Source of the DNA: Enterococcus alcedinis
GTDB lineage: Bacteria > Bacillota > Bacilli > Lactobacillales > Enterococcaceae
DNA length: 64,000 nt
Assembly: GCF_014635985.1 (NCBI RefSeq)
Contig: NZ_BMDT01000003.1
Coordinates: 1-64,000, forward strand
Direction: 5' to 3'
In this document: positions 58,525 to 64,000 of the stretch, piece after piece
How positions within the stretch are numbered: the first letter of the stretch is position 1
Layout of the letters: each line of letters opens with the position of its first letter
The notes under the pieces: generated by a model
What the model saw: the letters and a program-made list of their open reading frames with translations, nothing else
Told to the model about the DNA's origin: nothing
Database searches by the model: none
Translations under genes and position numbers: made by a program

Positions 58525-59682
58525 CTATTTGATTGTCTCAATGGTTTCGTTATCAATTGAACGTTGGGCTGCCAAAGCAAGTTTTCCTGCTAGTACACTT
58601 GACTCCAAATTTGAAACAGGTGTTTTTCCGGTTTGAATCGCATCAATGAAGTCTTGTAATTGTTCTTCATCACCGGGTTCCATATTTTTTTCTTCATGTT
58701 TATTTTCATAAGTCAGTGTTTCCGATTTTAAGCGATCGGTAATGATAATTTTATTACTAACGTCATCAAAATACAATTCGCCTTTCGTGCCGAAGAAATG
58801 GAACTCACGTTGATAAAAAGCTGCAAATTGACAAAGTTGATAAGTGGCTTTGGCTTTATTCGCGTAACGAATCATAACGGTTTGATGATCATCAACATCA
58901 ACTTCACTATTAAAGACACAATTGTCGGGCCAATTATCCGACCATGAAATGTTTTTCTCTTTGGCTAAATTTTGAATGCTTTCTTCACAAGTTGAGCTAA
59001 TCGGGCAATTCCCGCAATGTAAATCATCGGCGACTGGTTTTCCGAATTTTTGCCTAGCACCAACTTCACCAAAGACCATCAAATCGCCGAAAGCGACGAC
59101 TTTTTCGGGCTTACTATCTAAATACCAGTTAATTAAATCCAATGAATGCGTTGATTTTTGTAAGAGTAGAGAGGTTGATTTCTCACGCGTTCGATGCCAG
59201 TCATGGAAATAAGCGTAGCCACCGTATTGGACGTGGTCCGTGACGTGCGCCATAATCACTTGACCAATCGCACCATTTTCAATAAATTCTTTAATCTTAC
59301 TAAAACTGCGCGCATAACGTAAGACATAGCCGACTTCAAAGGCTTTATCATACCCTTCAAGTGCTTCTTCGATTAAAGCGACTTTTTCATCGCTAATCTC
59401 GAGGGGTTTTTCACATAGAATGTGTTTGTTGGCTTTAACAGCAGCTAAGATAATTTCTGCATGTGTATCATCAGGTGTTGCGATAAAAACGGCATCAACC
59501 TCAGGATTCGCGAGTAATTCATGATAATCAGTTGTGTGAGCAACCGTTGGAAAATGATGGAAATTATTTCCGAAAGCATCACAAACCATTGTCAGTTCAA
59601 CCTCTTGATGATGTTGAATCGTGCGCAAGGCATATTTATACCCACGATTCCCTAAACCAATAATACCAAAACGAATTGTCAT
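58525..59682 (-). CDS. Gfo/Idh/MocA-family oxidoreductase with cysteine cluster
   Basis: 385 residues. The N-terminal Rossmann domain has IIGLGNRGYKYA and the EKP motif in LCEKPLEIS; HSLDLINW carries the usual catalytic histidine region. An insertion at about 220-260 contains four cysteines (LHCGNCPISSTCEES and DNCVFN), a pattern seen in a subset of this family and probably structural zinc or similar. The start overlaps the end of the next upstream Gfo/Idh gene by 4 bases (SD AGGAGACAAAG). Last gene of the minus-strand operon; probably oxidises or reduces a sugar or inositol derivative. Confidence 0.88.
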   Translation of the reverse strand: MTIRFGIIGLGNRGYKYALRTIQHHQEVELTMVCDAFGNNFHHFPTVAHTTDYHELLANPEVDAVFIATPDDTHAEIILAAVKANKHILCEKPLEISDEKVALIEEALEGYDKAFEVGYVLRYARSFSKIKEFIENGAIGQVIMAHVTDHVQYGGYAYFHDWHRTREKSTSLLLQKSTHSLDLINWYLDSKPEKVVAFGDLMVFGEVGARQKFGKPVADDLHCGNCPISSTCEESIQNLAKEKNISWSDNWPDNCVFNSEVDVDDHQTVMIRYANKAKATYQLCQFAAFYQREFHFFGTKGELYFDDVSNKIIITDRLKSETLTYENKHEEKNMEPGDEEQLQDFIDAIQTGKTPVSNLESSVLAGKLALAAQRSIDNETIETIK

Positions 59683-60683
59683 TGCTTTGTCTCCTGTTCT
59701 TCGATTTTATTTTTTTGATTAAGGATTATTCTTTTTTTCATTCGAGCTGATTGATAAGCGAAATTCGCAATTTCAACGGGATAAAGTCCATCCAGACCAG
59801 TCACCGGCGCAGGTAAATCTTCTTCAATGCAACGCTTAAAGTCTGCCAGCATCGTGGTGTTCATATCGATTTCATAAAGGTGATTCATTGCGGGTTGATC
59901 GGCTAAATAAATATCTGAACGGCGGCCAAAACCGTCAACATAAACGGTTCCTTTTTCGGTTACGATTTTAAGAGCGGCATCGCCCCAAATCGGATAATTG
60001 TCTGGCCGATTCCAAGAGGTATCAAGACTCATAAAGACACCGTTTGTAAAGTGAATATGTAGCAAAGCAGAGTCTTCAATGTCTTCATAATTATGCGAAT
60101 TTGTGCGTGCGTAAATCGAATCAATCTCAAAGCCAAAAAGCCATTTCGACAAATCAACTAAATGGACGGTGTGATCCAGTAACGCACCACCACCAGAGAG
60201 TTCTTTATCGATAAACCAACCGCCCGGGTTTTTCCCATGATTTGTTCCGACAATTGCTAAAACTTTTCCGAGTTGCCCCGCATCGTAAATCGCTTTCAAA
60301 TCACGAATCGTTTGAGCGTAACGAACAGGATGCGCAACTAGGAGTTTCACATTGTTTTCCTCGCAAGTTAGGATCATCCGTTTTGCATCTTCGGCGTTTA
60401 AAGCAAGTGGATTTTCCACAATCACGTGTCGTTTATGATAGGCACAAGCCAATGTATAGTCATAGTGCAGACTATTTTCAGAACAAATTAAAGCCGTATC
60501 CATTGGTGATTTCAAAATTTTTTCTAAACTTGGGAAAAAGGGAATTCCGAGTTCTTTTGCAAAAGTCGTGCCACGTAATGGGTTTCGATCAAAGACGCCA
60601 GTAATTTCGACCCCTAAACTTTGTAGCGCTTGGCAATAGATTTTTGCCTGCATATGGGCGCAACCAATAATCCCAACTTTCAT
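59679..60683 (-). CDS. Gfo/Idh/MocA-family oxidoreductase with EKP changed to ENP
   Basis: 334 residues, close paralogue of the protein at 62767-63738. It shares GIIGCAHMQA, VFDRNP, ICSEN, HPVRYAQ, HGKNPGGWFIDKELSGGGALLDHTVH and SLDTSWNRP. The EKP motif, whose lysine contacts cofactor and substrate, reads VENPLAL here (codon AAT), while the paralogue has VEKPMAL. It is preceded at 3 bases by the short protein 60687-61181 and overlaps the next Gfo/Idh gene. SD GGAGGATAG. The lysine loss may change or abolish catalysis; the protein could be a partner subunit or binding protein. Confidence 0.88.
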   Translation of the reverse strand: MKVGIIGCAHMQAKIYCQALQSLGVEITGVFDRNPLRGTTFAKELGIPFFPSLEKILKSPMDTALICSENSLHYDYTLACAYHKRHVIVENPLALNAEDAKRMILTCEENNVKLLVAHPVRYAQTIRDLKAIYDAGQLGKVLAIVGTNHGKNPGGWFIDKELSGGGALLDHTVHLVDLSKWLFGFEIDSIYARTNSHNYEDIEDSALLHIHFTNGVFMSLDTSWNRPDNYPIWGDAALKIVTEKGTVYVDGFGRRSDIYLADQPAMNHLYEIDMNTTMLADFKRCIEEDLPAPVTGLDGLYPVEIANFAYQSARMKKRIILNQKNKIEEQETKQ

Positions 60684-60686
60684 GTT

Positions 60687-61181
60687 CTATCCTCCAAACG
60701 TTATCGTTTCGTTATTTTTAATGCTTTCTTTAATTTGAAAAACGAGATTCGAAAGCCCAATGTTTTCGAGTGAAGCTTCTTGATAATCGACTTGATAATT
60801 ACCAGGTAAAATAAAATTCGACGAAAATCCCCGTCGATCAGCGGAATTGTATTGATACAAGCCCTTGGTTCCAACGATTTCAATTTGTTTTTGATAATTT
60901 TGTTGGTTGGCATCTGACGCGTCGATAAATAAGTTACACAAGCTTTGATTTTTAAATTGCATCGTAATCAAATAAATATGATGCTCAGCTTCATAAGATC
61001 CATAAACGGTCTCTAGTGGTGATTGATGGCACAGAAGCAAAAACTGTAACGCTTCTTTTAACATTAATTCGAGTTGCGCATGTGTTTCAATACCTGTCGC
61101 CAAATCATAGCGAGAAAAAGTGACACTTCCTAATTGATCCATCTGGATTTGTTGTAAAATTGCTTGGTGTTCCATCTTCAT
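60687..61181 (-). CDS. Short Gfo/Idh C-terminal-domain-like companion protein (A)
   Basis: 164 residues, no Rossmann motif, no signal peptide. The middle part reads QIEIVGTKGLYQYNSADRRG, which resembles the strand IEVxGTKG of the C-terminal domain of Gfo/Idh enzymes. It is a distant relative of the 158-residue protein at 62294 (shared IEIVG.(K/N)G..QY). ATG 61181 overlaps the AraC stop by ATGA, with AAGGAGG 9 bases upstream. It immediately precedes a Gfo/Idh gene, as its relative does on the other side. I know no function for such free-standing halves; a dimer partner is one idea. Confidence 0.7.
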   Translation of the reverse strand: MKMEHQAILQQIQMDQLGSVTFSRYDLATGIETHAQLELMLKEALQFLLLCHQSPLETVYGSYEAEHHIYLITMQFKNQSLCNLFIDASDANQQNYQKQIEIVGTKGLYQYNSADRRGFSSNFILPGNYQVDYQEASLENIGLSNLVFQIKESIKNNETITFGG

Positions 61182-62107
61182 CGCGAATCGCCTCCTTCGT
61201 GTAAACCTTCTAATTTCGTTTCAATGGTATGAATCGAATTTTTATAGGCAGTTGGGCTGAGCCCTGTATATTTTTTAAAACTATTCGAAAAATGATGGAG
61301 TGTGTCATAGCCTAGGCGACACGAAATTTCAGTAAAATTCATTTCATTTTCGCGCATCCATTGCTTGGCACGTTCCATTTTTAAAATGCGATAAAAGGTA
61401 ATCAAACTATAGCCGGTTTCTTTCTTAAAGGTTTTCTTCAAGTAGGAAGGGCTTACAAAGAAATGTTCAGACAGTTCGGCAATCGATAAATTCTTGTCCA
61501 AGTTAGCTTCCATATGACTAATGATGTCGTCAATTTCTTGGGTTTCAAAATGTCGTTGAATCAAACTCGTTGAAGGCTTCGGTTTTTCGGAAATCACAAC
61601 TTGGCTTTCTCGCGCCATAAAGATCAATAGTTGCGACAAATATAAGTAAATCAAATCTTCTGCTCCAATCGGACTGTTATCCAGTCGCTGATTGTCTGCT
61701 ACATGAAAGACATTCGTCGTAACTGCTGGAAAAATCGTTTTTGATTCATAGATAATTTGCGCGAACAACTGTCGATGCGTACGCTCAAGGGTGATTGTTT
61801 GTTTGTAAATGACATCGAGTATATTTGTCGTTTGAGGTAAAAAACGAATTAATAATAAATTAACCGCGTTGTCTTTGACTTGAAAGGCGTAGGTGGCCTG
61901 ACTTGGAATTAGAAAAGATTGCCCCTCTTTTAAAAGGTGGACTTGTCCATCAATCGTCATTTCCAGCTCGCCATAATCGACAAAAAGTAAATTGCATTCT
62001 TCGACGGGAGCAATGGTATACGATTGATTCGCTGTAAACTCATAAAAGGCGATATTTGTAATCTGTTGAATCATTCCTGTTGAAAAAATAGCTATTTGTA
62101 CGGACAC
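61178..62107 (-). CDS. AraC-family regulator of the Gfo/Idh modules
   Basis: 309 residues: N-terminal cupin (about 15-100; EECNLLFVDYGELEMTIDGQ, LKEGQSFLIPSQATYAF), linker, and two C-terminal helix-turn-helix motifs (NLSIAELSEHFFVSPSYLKKTFKKETGYS, TEISCRLGYDTLHHFSNSFKKYTGLSPTAYK). GTG 62107 is preferred since GGAGG then stands 8 bases upstream; TTG 62122 in the same frame has AAGAGGAA. It heads the minus-strand operon and faces the plus-strand module; direct repeats at 62181-62216 are its likely binding sites. Confidence 0.88.
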   Translation of the reverse strand: MSVQIAIFSTGMIQQITNIAFYEFTANQSYTIAPVEECNLLFVDYGELEMTIDGQVHLLKEGQSFLIPSQATYAFQVKDNAVNLLLIRFLPQTTNILDVIYKQTITLERTHRQLFAQIIYESKTIFPAVTTNVFHVADNQRLDNSPIGAEDLIYLYLSQLLIFMARESQVVISEKPKPSTSLIQRHFETQEIDDIISHMEANLDKNLSIAELSEHFFVSPSYLKKTFKKETGYSLITFYRILKMERAKQWMRENEMNFTEISCRLGYDTLHHFSNSFKKYTGLSPTAYKNSIHTIETKLEGLHEGGDSR

Positions 62108-62180
62108 GACACGGACCTCCAATTCCTCTTTTAGATAGTATCACATATCTAAGAGGGGTTTGTCATTGCCTTTTTAGCTG

Positions 62181-62216
62181 AACCTTTTTTTGTAAGGAAC
62201 AAACCTTTTTTTCTAA
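62181..62216. promoter_or_regulatory. Direct repeats, candidate AraC binding sites
   Basis: AACCTTTTTTTGTAA starts at 62181 and AACCTTTTTTTCTAA at 62202: 14 of 15 identical, exactly 21 bp (two helical turns) apart. Downstream is a good -10 TACAAT (62249-62254) without a proper -35, as at activator-dependent promoters. Confidence 0.65.
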
Positions 62217-62258
62217 ATCAGGTCAAAAGAGTCTTCTGTTATGCTTGGTACAATCAAT

Positions 62259-62272
62259 AGAAAGCGTATTCA
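62259..62272. promoter_or_regulatory. cre-like site at the start of the Gfo/Idh plus-strand unit
   Basis: AGAAAGCGTATTCA fits 12 of 14 positions of the CcpA consensus and lies just behind the -10 element, where bound CcpA would block transcription. Confidence 0.45.
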
Positions 62273-62293
62273 ACGCGAAAATAGAGGTGCAAG

Positions 62294-62770
62294 ATGGAAA
62301 TTATCGAGAATTTAGAACAAATTATAGCCTTGAAAAAAGTAGGCGAGATTTCATTTATTCGTTCATCTTTTTATGATCAACGCTTTGCGAGTCCAGACAA
62401 AAAGATAGCGATTGCAGGCTTTGTACGCCTAGTTTTAGCTTTGAAAAAAGAAAAACCTTCAAACTTTACGATTTTAAAAAATGATACAAGCTTACTTGTA
62501 ACGTTTGATTTTAACGAAAAATGCTTAGTCAATTTAGCTTTTTCAAGTTGGCAAGAGGTCACAACTCCTGTTTTAAAAATTGAAATTGTTGGTGAAAACG
62601 GTATGATCCAATACGATACGCAAGCAGACAATGCTTATGCGGGTACACCGTATGTCTCGTCAGTCTCCTTTGATGCAGCTAAGCCGTTGACGGCAGAATT
62701 AGAAGAATACATTGCTTCTTTTGTAGAGAAAGTGGATGAAGCAAAAGAGATGGAGGTTATCATCGGATGA
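62294..62770 (+). CDS. Short Gfo/Idh C-terminal-domain-like companion protein (B)
   Basis: 158 residues with KIEIVGENGMIQYDTQADNA in the middle, like a Gfo/Idh C-terminal strand and like companion A at 60687. No nucleotide-binding motif is present. It begins at ATG 62294 with AGAGGTG upstream and overlaps the next Gfo/Idh gene by ATGA. The same pairing on both sides of the AraC gene indicates that companion and enzyme work together. Function unknown. Confidence 0.7.
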   Translation: MEIIENLEQIIALKKVGEISFIRSSFYDQRFASPDKKIAIAGFVRLVLALKKEKPSNFTILKNDTSLLVTFDFNEKCLVNLAFSSWQEVTTPVLKIEIVGENGMIQYDTQADNAYAGTPYVSSVSFDAAKPLTAELEEYIASFVEKVDEAKEMEVIIG

Positions 62771-63738
62771 AAGTAGCAATTATTGGTGTCGCTCATATGC
62801 ACGCCCACAGTTATGTCGCAGAATTTCAAACAAGAGGCATTGAAGTTGTCGGTGTTTATGACCGAAACCCCGAGTTAGGTCAAGCGTTCTCGCAAAAATA
62901 CGACATCCCATTTTTTACGGAACTAGAAGCGTTACTGACTTTAGAGTCGGACTCAGTGAATATTTGTTCCGAAAATGCTTTCCATAAAGAATACGCATTA
63001 AAAGCGTTCCAATACGGGAAACACGTCATTGTTGAAAAACCAATGGCTTTGTCAACAGCAGATGCTGAAGCGATGGTTGCTGCTGGAAAAGCGGCAGGAA
63101 AACTTTTAGTTGTCGCGCACCCCGTTCGTTTTGCAGAGCCAATCCAAAATGTTAAAAAAGTCATTGATAGTGGCCAATTAGGTGCCTTGAAATTAATTAA
63201 CTCGTCAAACCACGGAAAGAATCCAGGTGGCTGGTTTATTGACCCAGAACTATCAGGTGGTGGCGCCTTAATTGACCATACTGTACATATTTGTGATTTG
63301 GTCAACTACTTATTCGGGATTGAGCCTAAAGAAGTCTATGCATACGCTGGTAAGAGCCAAGCAGATCTGCCTGTTGAAGACATTGGATTGATTCAATTAA
63401 CAATGTCTGAAGGTGTCATCATGTCCCTAGACACGTCTTGGAACCGTCCAGCAACGTATCCAGTTTGGGGCGATGCGATTTTAGAACTGGTCTTTGAAAA
63501 AGGTCAAATGACCGTGGATGGTTTCGGTCGAAAACTAAAAATCTTTGATGATTTGACCGGTACGGTTGAAGAATATTTCTTTGAAGAAAGCATGGATTCT
63601 CGTATGATTAATGCTTTTATTGAAGCGATTGAACAAGACTTACCATCACCAGTTTCGGGTGAAGATGGGTTGTATACTGTCAAAATTACGGAAGCAGCCT
63701 TCAAGTCTGCAACGGATAAAAAAATAATTACAATTTAA
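62767..63738 (+). CDS. Gfo/Idh/MocA-family oxidoreductase
   Basis: 323 residues. Rossmann motif IIGVAHMHAH, the intact EKP motif in IVEKPMAL, HPVRFAEP, HGKNPGGWFIDPELSGGGALIDHTVH with the Asp/His catalytic pair, and SLDTSWNRPATYPVWGDA. It is a paralogue of the protein at 59679. The start overlaps companion B by 4 bases. It is followed after 15 bases by a sugar isomerase-like gene, which suggests oxidation and isomerisation of a sugar or inositol-like compound. The exact substrate is not visible. Confidence 0.9.
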   Translation: MKVAIIGVAHMHAHSYVAEFQTRGIEVVGVYDRNPELGQAFSQKYDIPFFTELEALLTLESDSVNICSENAFHKEYALKAFQYGKHVIVEKPMALSTADAEAMVAAGKAAGKLLVVAHPVRFAEPIQNVKKVIDSGQLGALKLINSSNHGKNPGGWFIDPELSGGGALIDHTVHICDLVNYLFGIEPKEVYAYAGKSQADLPVEDIGLIQLTMSEGVIMSLDTSWNRPATYPVWGDAILELVFEKGQMTVDGFGRKLKIFDDLTGTVEEYFFEESMDSRMINAFIEAIEQDLPSPVSGEDGLYTVKITEAAFKSATDKKIITI

Positions 63739-63753
63739 GTAAGGAGCAAAACA

Positions 63754-64000
63754 ATGACATTATTAAAAGGAATGAACGTTTGGACATTACCCGCAGGATT
63801 GACCATTGAAGAACAATTTGCTTTAACGAAAGATGCTGGTTTCGACACGATTGAGTTGAACTTATCTGAAAGCCAACCACAAGACAATATTGTCTCAAAA
63901 GATTTGGCGTTAAATGATAGCCCGACTTTAACCCTAGACGTAACAGCGACTGAATTAGCTGAAATTCGTGCCTTAAGTGATAAATATGAGCTACCAATTA
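63754..64000 (+). CDS. Sugar phosphate isomerase/epimerase-like protein (3' end outside window)
   Basis: The first 82 residues of a TIM-barrel protein of the AP-endonuclease-2/xylose isomerase-like family: MNVWTLPAGLTIEEQF, then DAGFDTIELNLSE, a typical second strand. SD AAGGAG before ATG 63754. It continues the plus-strand Gfo/Idh operon. IolE/IolI-type enzymes are the nearest known companions of such dehydrogenases. Confidence 0.8.
   Translation, partial: MTLLKGMNVWTLPAGLTIEEQFALTKDAGFDTIELNLSESQPQDNIVSKDLALNDSPTLTLDVTATELAEIRALSDKYELPI

Noticed and set aside
62181-62216. Two repeats considered as a CRISPR or tandem-repeat array
   Set aside because: Only two units of low complexity at a promoter; AraC-type direct repeats explain them better.

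Overview
The window looks like chromosomal DNA of a low-GC Gram-positive bacterium of the order Lactobacillales, probably Enterococcaceae or a close family; the genus cannot be fixed from sequence alone. The signs are AT-rich codon use, strong Shine-Dalgarno (SD) sites with frequent TTG/GTG starts, a methionine-type T-box leader, CcpA (cre)-like sites, an ECF-type vitamin/cofactor transporter, luxS, and most genes on one strand. A perfect 16-bp parS site at 50035-50050 suggests the segment lies in the origin-proximal part of the chromosome. No rRNA, tRNA, CRISPR or prophage was seen. The only mobile element is the tail of an IS30-family transposase at the left edge.

Layout. 0.6-6.3 kb: two-component system followed by two ABC ATPase-permease fusions (peptide/antibiotic-type export or resistance module). 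6.5-11.2 kb: IclR regulator and the operon kduI-kduD-MFS-discoidin-like protein, with the same 40-bp operator in front of both units. 11.4-12.9 kb: lone adenylate-forming enzyme. 13.0-19.5 kb: AraC regulator, a DUF624/YesL-like membrane protein and a small OB-fold-like protein, divergent from a sugar ABC importer (binding protein and two permeases) and a cytosolic GH88 unsaturated uronyl hydrolase. 19.7-23.5 kb: ROK kinase, FAD reductase, folE and a pterin-type SDR. 23.9-31.8 kb: membrane AraC sensor-regulator, LplA-like binding protein, GH1, GH125 (alpha-mannosidase family) and a second ROK kinase. 32.3-34.5 kb: M42 peptidase and MFS. 34.6-37.3 kb: LacI regulator, kdgK and KDPG aldolase with two identical palindromic operators. 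37.4-41.1 kb: 2-hydroxyacid dehydrogenase, DUF3592-like protein, glyoxalase-family protein and Old Yellow Enzyme. 41.2-45.3 kb: SAM hydrolase (DUF62) joined to an ECF S component, double ATPase and EcfT. 45.4-46.8 kb: nitroreductase and UPF0173 hydrolase. 46.8-50.0 kb: Met T-box, luxS-SDR-metQ-mtnN. 50.0-54.2 kb: parS, PHP phosphatase, aldo/keto reductase, GNAT, sigma/anti-sigma pair. 54.4-57.0 kb: PotD and amidohydrolase. 57.1-64 kb: two minor minus-strand genes, a tetR remnant, and two divergent Gfo/Idh/MocA modules around an AraC regulator, ending in a sugar isomerase cut by the window edge.

How the genes fit together. GH88, KduI, KduD, KdgK and KDPG aldolase make a complete route from imported unsaturated uronides (from glycosaminoglycan or pectin-like polymers) to pyruvate and glyceraldehyde-3-phosphate. 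The route is split over three loci with three different regulators (AraC, IclR, LacI). GH1-GH125-ROK suggests a second host- or plant-glycan pathway under carbon catabolite control. luxS and mtnN recycle S-adenosylhomocysteine and sit with a methionine-binding lipoprotein under a methionine T-box; the SAM hydrolase-ECF operon may be a second branch of SAM/methionine handling. The most unusual items are a Shine-Dalgarno/start pair separated by a hairpin (16518-16561), the paired short Gfo/Idh C-terminal-like proteins that each directly precede a Gfo/Idh enzyme (one with its EKP lysine changed to asparagine), the SAM hydrolase-ECF operon, and the folE-SDR-FAD reductase group.
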